Assembly (NCBI GenBank): GCA_934149275.1
Contig: CAKPEG010000015.1
Span: 1 to 43,178, forward strand
Source of the DNA: an uncultured Clostridia bacterium
Lineage (GTDB): Bacteria; Bacillota; Clostridia; TANB77; CAG-508
Direction of reading: 5' to 3'
Length of the DNA stretch: 43,178 nucleotides
In this document: positions 8,599-15,773 of the stretch, in pieces
Layout of the letters: each line of letters begins with the position of its first letter
Position numbering within the stretch: position 1 is the stretch's first letter
Made by a program: the position numbers and the translations under genes
The notes under the pieces: generated by a model
What the model was told of the DNA's origin: nothing
The model's input: only the letters and a program-made list of their open reading frames with translations
Database searches by the model: none

Positions 8599-8602
8599 TT
8601 TT
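8466..8602 (+). ncRNA. glmS ribozyme/riboswitch (glucosamine-6-phosphate responsive)
   Basis: The family's conserved blocks occur in order: AAGCGCCAGAGC (cleavage expected just before the G at 8472), TAACGAGG, then TTATCGAAGTTTTCGGCGGATGC split over 8513-8536, then the P4 and 3' arms near TCATTAG and GTAATGATGAAACAA. This RNA cleaves itself when glucosamine-6-phosphate binds, and the remaining glmS message is then degraded, giving product feedback. It lies about 150 nt upstream of the glmS start codon, as expected. Confidence 0.93.
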
Positions 8603-8747
8603 TTTCATGTAAATATATTTTTTTCGCATAATATTTCAAAAAAAATTATATAAATATGTAATAAGACAGTATTTTCTCTGCCTTTAGTTTATGTGCTCAT
8701 TTTATGTCTTAATTAATATTTATATATATTCTACAAAGGAGGGTATT

Positions 8748-10586
8748 ATGTGTGGAATTGTTGGATATATAGGTACTAAAAAAGCTGAACCTATATTAAT
8801 TAATGGATTGTTAAGACTTGAATACAGAGGTTATGACTCTGCTGGTGTTGCAACAATCGAAAAAAATGGAATTAACGTTGTAAAAAGTAAAGGTAGAGTT
8901 GCTGAACTTGAAAAAGTTCCTGCAATCAATTCTTTGGAAGGTACTATAGGAATTGCTCATACAAGATGGGCTACTCATGGTAAGCCTTCGAATGAAAATT
9001 CTCATCCACATGTTGATGGAAAAAAGAATTTTGCCGTTGTTCATAATGGTATTGTTGAAAATTATCATGAACTTAGAGATTTCTTAAGTAAAAAAGGATA
9101 TTCTTTCTATTCTGAAACAGATACTGAAGTTATCCCTAACTTAATAGACTACTATTATGAAAAAGATACAAAAGATGATGATAAAAGAGTTTTAAGAGCT
9201 GTTGTTTCTGCATGCTCTGATTTAAAAGGAAGTTTTGCATTAGAAATCATTTCATCTTTCTTACCAGAAAAAATGATTGTTGTTAGAAAAGATAGTCCTC
9301 TAGTTATTGGTACAACTGCAACTGAAAATTACATTAGTTCTGATATACCAGCTATTCTTTCTTATACAAAAGATTTCTATCTTTTAAATGATTATGAATA
9401 TGTTGTTTTATCAAAAAATAAAGCAGAATTTTTCGACTCAAACTTAAAACCTATAAAGAAGGATCTTGTAAACATTGATTGGAATGCTTCTGCTGCTGAA
9501 AAAGATGGTTATCCTGATTTCATGTTAAAAGAAATTCATGAACAACCAAAATCTATCAGAGAAACAATCGGTTCAAGATTAACTTCTGATGGAAAATGTA
9601 CTATCGAAGGTTTAGATTTATCTAAAGATTATTTAAAGAGTTTAAATAGAATTTATATCGTAGCTTGCGGAACTGCTATGCATGCTGGACTTGCTACAAA
9701 AGCTTTATTTGAGAAACTTTGTGGAATTCAAACTGAAGTTGACATTGCTTCTGAATTCAGATATAGAGATCCATTAATTGACGAAAAATCTTTAGTTATT
9801 TTTATTAGTCAATCTGGTGAAACAGCTGATACTATTGCTGCATTAAAACTATCTAAAGAAAAAGGTGCAAAAACAATTGCAATTTCAAATGTTATTGGAA
9901 GTTCAATAACTCGTGAAGCTGATTATACAGTATATACTCATGCTGGTCCTGAAATTGCTGTTGCTTCAACAAAAGCTTATACTTCTCAAGTTGTTTTAAT
10001 GACACTTATGGCAATTAATTTTGCTGAAATATTAGGAAAAAAATCAGATGTAATTTCAGAATTAAAAGCTGATGTTTTAAAACTTCCTTCTCAAGTTGAA
10101 GATGTTTTAAAGAATATTGACGGTGTTAGAAATTTTGCAAAACAAGTTTATACTGAAAAAGATATGTTCTTCTTAGGAAGAGGTATTGATTATTCAGCTG
10201 CTTTAGAAGCTTCATTGAAACTTAAAGAGATTTCATATATACACTCAGATGCTTATGCTGCTGGTGAATTAAAACATGGTCCTATCGCCTTAATTGAAAA
10301 AGGTGTAACTGTTATTTCTATTATGACAGATCCTGCTTTAACACCAAAAACAATAAGTAATCTACAAGAGGTTATTACTAGAGGTGCTAAAACTTTAGTA
10401 GTTACAAACCAAGATTTAGGTGATAAGAGTTTTGATAATATGATTACAATACCTAAAACAAACCCACTTATCTCACCTATCTTATCAATTATTCCACTTC
10501 AATTATTTGCATACTTTATTTCTAAAGAAAAAGGATTGGACGTTGATAAGCCAAGAAATTTAGCAAAATCAGTTACTGTTGAGTAA
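8748..10586 (+). CDS. glmS: Glutamine-fructose-6-phosphate aminotransferase (isomerising)
   Basis: This 612-residue enzyme makes glucosamine-6-phosphate from fructose-6-phosphate and glutamine, the first step towards UDP-GlcNAc for the cell wall. The ATG at 8748 gives MCGIVGYIG, which puts the catalytic Cys2 of the Ntn glutaminase domain at the N-terminus; AAAGGAGGG precedes it. The glutaminase loops TRWATHGKPS and HNGIVEN follow. Two SIS domains bind the sugar phosphate (VACGTAMHAGL, FISQSGETADT, GRGIDYSAALEASLKLKEISY), and the C-terminus DKPRNLAKSVTVE is canonical. It is regulated by the upstream ribozyme. A 19-codon upstream extension in the same frame is rejected. Confidence 0.98.
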   Translation: MCGIVGYIGTKKAEPILINGLLRLEYRGYDSAGVATIEKNGINVVKSKGRVAELEKVPAINSLEGTIGIAHTRWATHGKPSNENSHPHVDGKKNFAVVHNGIVENYHELRDFLSKKGYSFYSETDTEVIPNLIDYYYEKDTKDDDKRVLRAVVSACSDLKGSFALEIISSFLPEKMIVVRKDSPLVIGTTATENYISSDIPAILSYTKDFYLLNDYEYVVLSKNKAEFFDSNLKPIKKDLVNIDWNASAAEKDGYPDFMLKEIHEQPKSIRETIGSRLTSDGKCTIEGLDLSKDYLKSLNRIYIVACGTAMHAGLATKALFEKLCGIQTEVDIASEFRYRDPLIDEKSLVIFISQSGETADTIAALKLSKEKGAKTIAISNVIGSSITREADYTVYTHAGPEIAVASTKAYTSQVVLMTLMAINFAEILGKKSDVISELKADVLKLPSQVEDVLKNIDGVRNFAKQVYTEKDMFFLGRGIDYSAALEASLKLKEISYIHSDAYAAGELKHGPIALIEKGVTVISIMTDPALTPKTISNLQEVITRGAKTLVVTNQDLGDKSFDNMITIPKTNPLISPILSIIPLQLFAYFISKEKGLDVDKPRNLAKSVTVE

Positions 10587-10635
10587 CATTATTATTTAAT
10601 TTTAAAAAAATTACAAATCACAAATCAAATCAATC

Positions 10636-10670
10636 AAAAGCAGTAGATTTTAATATCTACTGCTTTTAAT
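10636..10670 (+). terminator. glmS terminator
   Basis: A perfect 12-bp stem (AAAAGCAGTAGA with TCTACTGCTTTT) with an 8-nt loop lies 50 nt after the glmS stop. The A-rich and T-rich flanks could let it work in both directions. Confidence 0.8.
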
Positions 10671-10680
10671 ATAATAATAA

Positions 10681-10818
10681 GTTCTTTTAACTTCTTATTA
10701 TATTAAATAAAACATTGTACAGAAATTTGCTTTACAAAATTCGCACACGAACAAATACGCGGACTGTGTAATATTATAATAACCGTAAATATTATAAATA
10801 GTCCGCTTTTGTTCTTTG
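10681..10818 (+). repeat. Multi-hairpin intergenic repeat, copy B
   Basis: This has the same block order as copy C: a degraded CTTCTTATTATA arm, CATTGTACAGAAATTTGC, TTCGCACACGAACAAATACGCGGAC, a loop, and GTCCGCTTTTGTTC. The distal arm (10792-10815) lies inside the 3' end of the convergent DUF2508 gene and encodes its last residues and stop codon. Confidence 0.75.
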
Positions 10819-11037
10819 ATATTTTTTTGCTTGTTTTAATAAGTAACTTATTTTGGATTGTTCGGACTTGATTTGATATGCATAATAATCAACTAGTTCT
10901 CCTCTTGCATATTCAAAATTTCTATGTGCAAGTTCTAGTCGTTTTTGTGATTCAGTAATACACTGAATAATTGATTCATCATAATCCTCTTTTTTTAAAT
11001 CCACGATAGGAACTTCTTTAATATAAGACTCGTACAT
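10792..11037 (-). CDS. DUF2508 (YaaL-like) small protein
   Basis: The 81 residues contain the pattern of DUF2508 proteins of Firmicutes: a helical body (ITESQKRLELAHRNFEYA), the signature LVDYYAYQIKSEQSKISYLLKQAKK, and no membrane segment. No function is established for the family. The start has AGGAGGA upstream. The last seven residues (RTKADYL) and the stop codon are provided by the arm of repeat copy B, so the original C-terminus was probably altered by the repeat. It follows the NadM-like gene by 37 bp on the same strand. Confidence 0.7.
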   Translation of the reverse strand: MYESYIKEVPIVDLKKEDYDESIIQCITESQKRLELAHRNFEYARGELVDYYAYQIKSEQSKISYLLKQAKKYQRTKADYL

Positions 11038-11074
11038 TTTTTATCCTCCTATCGTTATTATATGCTTGGACTTT

Positions 11075-11725
11075 TTAAATATTACTCATTTTAATTTTTT
11101 TATCTTCTTTTTCGTATATATCATATATTTTTTTGTAATTTTCTATTGATAAATTCTCTCCCATTTCATCTAATATTAATGCATAAATTTCACTTTTTAA
11201 TAATTCTTTTCTTATTATATCAAACTCTGGTATTATCTCTTCTGGTACATATTTTATAAATTCTCTTTTATCATCAATTAAAATATATCCACGTAAAAGT
11301 GTTGCTGAAATACTTATTTTTCTTCTATCTACTAATATTTCTTTTACTTTCCTCATTTGTCCTTCTGAAAACCAATTTCTTCTTGATTCATCATTTCCAG
11401 ATATTATTGCATCGGCTTTTCTCCCTGTTGCTTCTATTGTTTTGTCTATTACATATTGTCCCCAAATTGAATTGATATCATACTCATTTGTCATGTCATC
11501 TAATTTTTCTATTTGAACTTTATTTTTATCTGGGAATACTTTTCTAATTAAATCCGTTCTAAAATCTGCAGAAAATGGATTTCGCAAAGTTCCACTTTCT
11601 TGTGCTGATCCAACAAAAATAAGTGTTTTATCGCATCTTTCTATACTTGTATTTATAATTGATTGGTGGCCTTTGTGTATTGGACCAAATCTTCCACATA
11701 TTAATCCTAAATTATATTTTTTCAT
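11075..11725 (-). CDS. NadM-like nicotinamide-nucleotide adenylyltransferase family protein
   Basis: The 216 residues form a nucleotidyltransferase of the HxGH superfamily. CGRFGPIHKGHQSII (about residues 10-24) carries the ATP-binding HxGH motif, and ISATLLRGYI near residue 145 corresponds to the ISxTxxR motif. The N-terminal 170 residues resemble NadM or the adenylyltransferase half of NadR, enzymes that make NAD from NMN and ATP. The last 50 residues are a charged helical tail of unknown role. A related cytidylyl- or phosphopantetheinyl-transferase role cannot be excluded, so I give no gene symbol. Confidence 0.7.
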   Translation of the reverse strand: MKKYNLGLICGRFGPIHKGHQSIINTSIERCDKTLIFVGSAQESGTLRNPFSADFRTDLIRKVFPDKNKVQIEKLDDMTNEYDINSIWGQYVIDKTIEATGRKADAIISGNDESRRNWFSEGQMRKVKEILVDRRKISISATLLRGYILIDDKREFIKYVPEEIIPEFDIIRKELLKSEIYALILDEMGENLSIENYKKIYDIYEKEDKKIKMSNI

Positions 11726-11791
11726 TTTTCTTCATCTTCTTTCTTTTTAAGAATTATATATTTTTTTCAAGATTTTTTCAATCAATTCTAA

Positions 11792-11820
11792 TTGACAAAT
11801 TATTTCTTCCGTGCTACAAT
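11792..11820 (+). promoter_or_regulatory. Promoter of the T-box/serS transcription unit
   Basis: TTGACA (11792-11797) and TACAAT (11815-11820) are separated by 17 bp, and the T-box stem I begins about 50 nt downstream. This is a clear sigma-A type promoter. Confidence 0.75.
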
Positions 11821-11826
11821 TGTATA

Positions 11827-12044
11827 CATAATTTGGCAGAGATAAGAGATTAGTAATAATCTAAGTTTTATTTAGAGAGTCTGTGGTCGGTGAAAACAGA
11901 TTAAAACATTTTATGAATCTACTCTTTAGCTTCTAACCTAATAAGTTAGACCATTTGTACTGGTTACGTACTATAAAAGTTATAAATCAAGGTGGTACCG
12001 CGAATATTCGCCCTTATGCTAAAAAAGCATAAGGGCTTTTTGTT
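11827..12044 (+). ncRNA. T-box leader, serine (specifier UCU)
   Basis: The T-box sequence AAGGTGGTACCGCG lies at 11989-12002 and is followed by a terminator hairpin (CCCTTATGC with GCATAAGGG, then T5; about 12010-12044). Stem I starts with AGAGAGT (about 11873) and closes with ACTCTTT (11921-11927). The three bases just before that closing arm, TCT at 11918-11920 followed by A, are in the specifier position and encode serine. Uncharged tRNA-Ser would stabilise the antiterminator and allow transcription into DUF1653-serS. The AG-box region GGTCGGTGAAAAC is also present. Confidence 0.93.
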
Positions 12045-12160
12045 ATATAATAGAGCTTCCTATTATATAAAATAACAATGCTCTGAAATTTGCAAAGCAA
12101 ATTTCGCATGCGAACAAAAACGCGGACTTAAAAATGTTATTAAGGTCCTCTTTTGTTCTA
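12043..12160 (+). repeat. Multi-hairpin intergenic repeat, copy C, inside the serS leader
   Basis: Read in reverse complement this matches copy A block for block: the TATAATAGGAAG-type arm, CAATGCTC, GAAATTTGCAAAGCAAATTT, GCGAACAAAAACGCGGAC, and a distal arm ending CTTTTGTTCTA. It lies between the T-box terminator and the first gene of the unit the T-box controls, so it is transcribed with that unit. Confidence 0.8.
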
Positions 12161-12191
12161 TTTTTTACCACCATAAGAAAGGAAGAATTTT

Positions 12192-12455
12192 ATGGAAGAA
12201 GTTAAAATTGGTAAAGTGTACAGACATTTTAAAGGAAATTATTATTTTGTTGAAAATGTTGCGTACGACTCCGAAACTCAAGAAAGAATGGTAGTTTACA
12301 AACCTCTATACCCAAGAGAAGATAACAGAAATATTTGGGTTAGACGTGAGTCTATGTTTTTAGAATCTATTCCTGAAAGACCTGATAATATAACTGGTCA
12401 ATCACATAGATTTGAATTATGTGAAGATATAAATAAAGATTATATAAATAAATAA
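12192..12455 (+). CDS. DUF1653 family protein
   Basis: The 87-residue protein has the DUF1653 signature: GKVYRHFKGNYYFVENVAYDSETQER, then MVVYKPLYP and NIWVRRESMFLESI. This small beta-rich domain of unknown function usually occurs as a stand-alone protein in Firmicutes. It lies 17 bp upstream of serS with its own Shine-Dalgarno site and is downstream of the serine T-box, so it should be co-regulated with SerRS. The last ~20 residues (after RPDNITG) lie outside the domain. Confidence 0.85.
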   Translation: MEEVKIGKVYRHFKGNYYFVENVAYDSETQERMVVYKPLYPREDNRNIWVRRESMFLESIPERPDNITGQSHRFELCEDINKDYINK

Positions 12456-12472
12456 TTTGAAAGGAGATTATT

Positions 12473-13759
12473 ATGATTGATATTAAATTTTTAAGAGAAA
12501 ACCCTGATATTGTTAAACAAAATATCAAAAACAAGTTTCAAATGCACAAATTACCTCTTGTTGATGAGGTTATTGAACTTGATAACAAAAACAGAGAATT
12601 AAAACTTCATGGAGATGAGTTAAGAGCTCAAAGAAATTCACTTAGTACACAAATTGGTGGATTAATGCGTGATGGTAAAAAAGATGAAGCTGAAAAAATT
12701 AAAGCTGAAGTAAAAAAAATTAATGATGAACTTGCTGAAAATGAAAAACTGGAAGCTGAATATTCAGAGAAAGTTACAAACATTATGATGAAAATTCCTA
12801 ATATTATGCATGAGTCTGTTCCTATCGGTAAAGATGATAGTGAAAATGTTGAAAACGAAAAATTTGGTGAACCAGTTGTTCCTGATTATGAAATTCCATA
12901 CCACACAGATATAATGGAAAGTTTAGCCGGTATAGATTTAGATGCTGCTCGTAGAGTTGCTGGAAATGGTTTTTACTATTTAGTTGGTGATATTGCTAGA
13001 CTTCATTCAGCAGTTTTATCTTACGCTAGAGATTTTATGATTAATAAAGGATTTACATATTGTATCCCACCTTATATGATTAGATCTGATGTTGTTACTG
13101 GTGTTATGAGCTTTGAAGAAATGGATGCAATGATGTATAAAATTGAAGGTGAAGATTTATATTTAATTGGAACTAGTGAGCATTCTATGATTGGTAAATT
13201 TAAAGGACAAATCCTAGATAAGGCTAACTTACCTTATACTATGACTTCTTATTCACCTTGCTTCAGAAAAGAAAAAGGTGCTCATGGTATTGAAGAACGT
13301 GGTATTTACAGAATTCATCAATTTGAAAAACAAGAAATGATTGTTGTTTGTGAACCTGATGAATCTTGGGATTGGTATGAAAAAATGTGGCAATATACAG
13401 TTGAATTATTCAGAAGTATGGATATTCCTGTTAGAACTTTGGAATGTTGTTCTGGAGATTTAGCTGACTTAAAAGCAAAATCTTGTGATGTTGAAGCTTG
13501 GAGTCCTCGTCAACAAAAATACTTCGAGGTTGGAAGTTGTTCAAACTTAACAGATGCACAAGCTAGACGTCTTGGCATTCGTATAAAAGGTGAAAAAGGT
13601 AATTACTATGCTCATACTCTTAACAACACTGTTGTTGCTCCACCTCGTATGCTAATTGCTTTCTTAGAAAATCACTATCAAAAAGATGGTTCAATTACTA
13701 TCCCAGAAGTATTAAGACCATATATGGGTGGAATTGAAGTTTTAAAACCAAAAGCATAA
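12473..13759 (+). CDS. serS: Seryl-tRNA synthetase
   Basis: This 428-residue class II synthetase charges tRNA-Ser. The N-terminal ~105 residues form the long antiparallel coiled coil that grips the tRNA variable arm. In the catalytic core, YLIGTSEHSMIG and SPCFRKEKGAHGIEERGIYR form motif 2, GDLADLKAKSCDVEAWSPRQQKYFEVGSCSNL binds serine, and NNTVVAPPRMLIAFLENHYQ contains motif 3. The length is standard and AAAGGAG precedes the ATG. It is controlled by the upstream serine T-box. Confidence 0.98.
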   Translation: MIDIKFLRENPDIVKQNIKNKFQMHKLPLVDEVIELDNKNRELKLHGDELRAQRNSLSTQIGGLMRDGKKDEAEKIKAEVKKINDELAENEKLEAEYSEKVTNIMMKIPNIMHESVPIGKDDSENVENEKFGEPVVPDYEIPYHTDIMESLAGIDLDAARRVAGNGFYYLVGDIARLHSAVLSYARDFMINKGFTYCIPPYMIRSDVVTGVMSFEEMDAMMYKIEGEDLYLIGTSEHSMIGKFKGQILDKANLPYTMTSYSPCFRKEKGAHGIEERGIYRIHQFEKQEMIVVCEPDESWDWYEKMWQYTVELFRSMDIPVRTLECCSGDLADLKAKSCDVEAWSPRQQKYFEVGSCSNLTDAQARRLGIRIKGEKGNYYAHTLNNTVVAPPRMLIAFLENHYQKDGSITIPEVLRPYMGGIEVLKPKA

Positions 13760-13767
13760 AACTTATA

Positions 13768-13817
13768 AAAAGCGGACTATTTATAAAAATTGTATAAAAA
13801 TATTTAAAGTCCGCTTA
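13768..13817 (-). repeat. Multi-hairpin intergenic repeat, short copy E (first hairpin only)
   Basis: AGCGGACT (13771-13778) pairs with AGTCCGCT (13808-13815). The AGCGGACTATTTATAA run at its left edge is identical to the end of copy B. It lies 10 nt after the serS stop, and its T-rich flank could make it act as the serS terminator. The other two hairpins of the family are missing. Confidence 0.6.
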
Positions 13818-13918
13818 TTTATTTACAAATTTGACCAAATTCAATTTTGGCAAAATACTTTATATTATAGCCCTTTAGAAAGTTTGCTACAATATAAAAT
13901 AGAAATGGAGAAATTAAT

Positions 13919-14497
13919 ATGATTGTTAAAAATCCGCAATTTGAAATATCTGCTGTAAAACCAGCTCAATATCCTAAAAATGATTTACCTCAAATCGTTC
14001 TTGTTGGTAAATCTAATGTTGGTAAGTCTTCTTTTATCAATACAATGCTTAATAGAAAATCTTTGGCTAGAACTAGTAATACTCCAGGAAAAACAAGACA
14101 AATTAATTTTTATAATATTGATAATAATTTTTATTTTGTTGATTTACCTGGTTACGGTTATAGCAAATTAAGTAAAGAAGAGCAGGTTAATATGGGACGT
14201 TTTATAGAAGATTATTTGCAAAAATGTCAGAATATTGCGCTTATTGTGCTTCTTTTAGATATTAGACATAAGCCTACTGCTGATGATGCTCATATGTTTG
14301 AGTATATTAAAAGGACTAATCTTCCTTTTATGCTTATTGCAAATAAGGCTGATAAGATTGCTGTTACCAAAGTTGATATGGAGCTTGAGAAAATAAAGGA
14401 GACATTAGGTTTGTCGTTTTCTACGCTTCTTCCTTTTTCAGCTGAAAGAAAGATTTATTCTGATGATGTTTGGCGTGAGATTGAAAATTTTATATAG
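13919..14497 (+). CDS. engB: Ribosome biogenesis GTPase EngB (YsxC/YihA)
   Basis: This 192-residue TRAFAC GTPase takes part in assembly of the 50S ribosomal subunit. The G1 P-loop is GKSNVGKSS (about residues 30-38), followed by a G2 threonine in TSNTPGKTRQ, G3 DLPGYG, G4 NKAD and G5 SAE. It is a single compact G domain, as expected for the family. GGAG lies upstream of the ATG. In many Firmicutes engB follows lon; here it follows serS. Confidence 0.96.
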   Translation: MIVKNPQFEISAVKPAQYPKNDLPQIVLVGKSNVGKSSFINTMLNRKSLARTSNTPGKTRQINFYNIDNNFYFVDLPGYGYSKLSKEEQVNMGRFIEDYLQKCQNIALIVLLLDIRHKPTADDAHMFEYIKRTNLPFMLIANKADKIAVTKVDMELEKIKETLGLSFSTLLPFSAERKIYSDDVWREIENFI

Positions 14498-14650
14498 TTA
14501 TTCGAATTGTTAAGAAAATATTATATTTGATTTTTGAGTGACGCGCAGTTTGAAAGTTTTTCCCTAACCTTCTAAACGAAGTTTAGTAGGTGGGAAAATA
14601 TTTTAGCAAGGAACGAAAAAATAAATATAATATTTTCTTATTCAATAATT
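14498..14650. repeat. Large nested inverted repeat after engB
   Basis: Long AT-rich arms (about 14510-14538 and 14623-14645) pair almost perfectly. Inside them is a second, nested hairpin: TTTTCCC with GGGAAAA, ACCT with AGGT, and CTAAAC-GAA-GTTTAG. There is no ORF. It may terminate engB, but no clean T-tract follows the structure. The GACGCGCAG motif at its inner left edge recurs inverted near 14800. Confidence 0.65.
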
Positions 14651-14679
14651 AAAAAGTTCATATAAAATTTTTTACACCT

Positions 14680-14860
14680 TACTGGCACATTCTTCGAATT
14701 TTGAAAATAAAAATGTCAATGATGATTACATCACATTGACATTTTTATTTTCAAAGCAAGTAGAATGCTTCAATCGAACTCACTTCGTTCGTTTGGTCCC
14801 TGCGCGGTGATTCAAAAATTTTGATATGTATTTTTCTTCTATAAACTTTTAATATTATAT
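14680..14860. repeat. Second inverted-repeat block with perfect 21-bp arms
   Basis: The arms at about 14700-14720 and 14734-14754 are perfect 21-bp complements around a short, partly paired loop. The flanks (ATTCTTCGAA and TAGAATGC) extend the pairing imperfectly. Next to it is a GC-richer segment (14775-14812: GAAC-TCACTTC-GTTC and CCCTGCGCGGTGATTC) whose last part resembles GAGTGACGCGCAG of the preceding block in inverted orientation. No gene is present between engB and 14905. Confidence 0.6.
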
Positions 14861-14870
14861 ATTATGAGTG

Positions 14871-14903
14871 AACCCCTACCGGAATACCGGCAGGGGTTTT
14901 TCT
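14871..14903. terminator. GC-rich terminator hairpin at the end of the small-gene pair
   Basis: AACCCCTACCGG and CCGGCAGGGGTT form a 12-bp stem with one mismatch and a 4-nt loop. The best T-tract (T5CT5) is on the plus strand, but the hairpin directly follows the stop codon of the minus-strand gene at 14906, so it may terminate from both sides. Confidence 0.65.
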
Positions 14904-14905
14904 TT

Positions 14906-15229
14906 TTAAATATCGCCAAGCACAATTATCTCTATATTGCTTGTATCTGTAACCTGAACGATTTTCTGAGAATCGAAAATTTGTGTCGCTATTTCGACCT
15001 CAATATCACAAAGTTCTTTTTCAGATTGATAATAATCTTTCTCGATTATGTCAATTATTTTCTCAATCTGATTTTCGGTAACTGCAGTATCGCTTTTTAT
15101 GATGATTTCCTCTTCACCATATGGGCACCTTGTTTCAAATAGCGGTTTTCTTTTTACCTCTTTGATTTCTTCTTTAATCTTTTTTTGGTTTAATATCAAC
15201 TTCTTTATTGGCAGAAATATTGTCTTCAT
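14906..15229 (-). CDS. Hypothetical small protein, second of an overlapping pair
   Basis: The 107-residue protein has a lysine-rich N-terminus, a short CPYGEEEI segment and an acidic, Ile/Glu-rich body with no membrane helix. Its start (AGGAGGC 12 nt upstream) lies 56 nt inside the preceding gene, which implies coupled translation. I do not recognise a family. Base composition is richer in G and C than in neighbouring housekeeping genes, consistent with a separate origin. Confidence 0.55.
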   Translation of the reverse strand: MKTIFLPIKKLILNQKKIKEEIKEVKRKPLFETRCPYGEEEIIIKSDTAVTENQIEKIIDIIEKDYYQSEKELCDIEVEIATQIFDSQKIVQVTDTSNIEIIVLGDI

Positions 15230-15521
15230 TGCTTTTCTTGCCTCCTGGATGATGTTTAATTTTTATGAATAACGTTTCAGAATTAATTTTTTGAATAGTT
15301 ATTCGAGCCATGCCTTTAAAAAAATCAAGACTAATTAATGCTGCAATCGAATCAAATTGTTCTTCGAAATCGATTGCACTTACTGCATACTCCGCGATAG
15401 ATTTTTTCACTCCTTTCTTATCTATGGATGTATTGGATGTTATAATAACATCATATCCATTGACGGTTAACAACGTTTCGGTGACTTTCTTTCTTTTTTT
15501 GCATTTGTTCTTCCGAAACAT
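15174..15521 (-). CDS. Hypothetical small basic protein, first of an overlapping pair
   Basis: The 115 residues start with a very basic segment (MFRKNKCKKRKKV). A central domain follows, predicted alternating strands and helices (TLLTVNGYDVIITSNTSI, then IAEYAVSAIDFEEQF), and the tail is lysine-rich. The ATG at 15521 is chosen because AGGAGGTG lies 5 nt upstream; an earlier in-frame ATG overlaps the expected transcription start. I recognise no family. The basic ends suggest nucleic acid contact, which is only an inference. Confidence 0.6.
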   Translation of the reverse strand: MFRKNKCKKRKKVTETLLTVNGYDVIITSNTSIDKKGVKKSIAEYAVSAIDFEEQFDSIAALISLDFFKGMARITIQKINSETLFIKIKHHPGGKKSNEDNISANKEVDIKPKKD

Positions 15522-15551
15522 TTTTTCACCTCCTAAATTTTTGTACATTTC

Positions 15552-15563
15552 TATTATACCACA
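15552..15563 (-). promoter_or_regulatory. Extended -10 promoter of the small-gene pair
   Basis: On the minus strand TGTGGTATAAT gives an extended -10 element (TGG then TATAAT). The start codon at 15521 lies about 30 nt downstream. No good -35 is seen, as is common for extended -10 promoters. The site overlaps the 3' flank of the DUF951 gene. Confidence 0.5.
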
Positions 15564-15577
15564 TTTAGTAGGTTTTT

Positions 15578-15757
15578 TTAATACATTTTTTTACATTTGA
15601 TTATTTTTAATGCTTTAGGTCTTTCTAGCATTATCACATGCCCACACCCTAAACATTCTAATTTAAAGTCAACACCAACTCTTGTTATTTTCCATTCTTT
15701 GCTACCACATGGGTGTTGCTTTTTTGTTATAACTATATCTCCAACATTATATTCCAT
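15578..15757 (-). CDS. DUF951 small protein with conserved cysteines
   Basis: A 59-residue ORF reads MEYNVGDIVITKKQHPCG and continues with WKITRVGVDFKLECLGCGHVIMLERPK. This is the DUF951 pattern: a GDIV strand, a HPCG motif, and a CxGCG(R/H) pair that could hold a metal with the first cysteine. The family is widespread in Firmicutes, often next to translation or GTPase genes, and has no established function. It starts 16 bp after the gltX stop and has a GGAG site upstream, so it is the last gene of a gltX operon. Confidence 0.85.
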   Translation of the reverse strand: MEYNVGDIVITKKQHPCGSKEWKITRVGVDFKLECLGCGHVIMLERPKALKIIKCKKMY

Positions 15758-15773
15758 AATATTTCTCCTAGAA

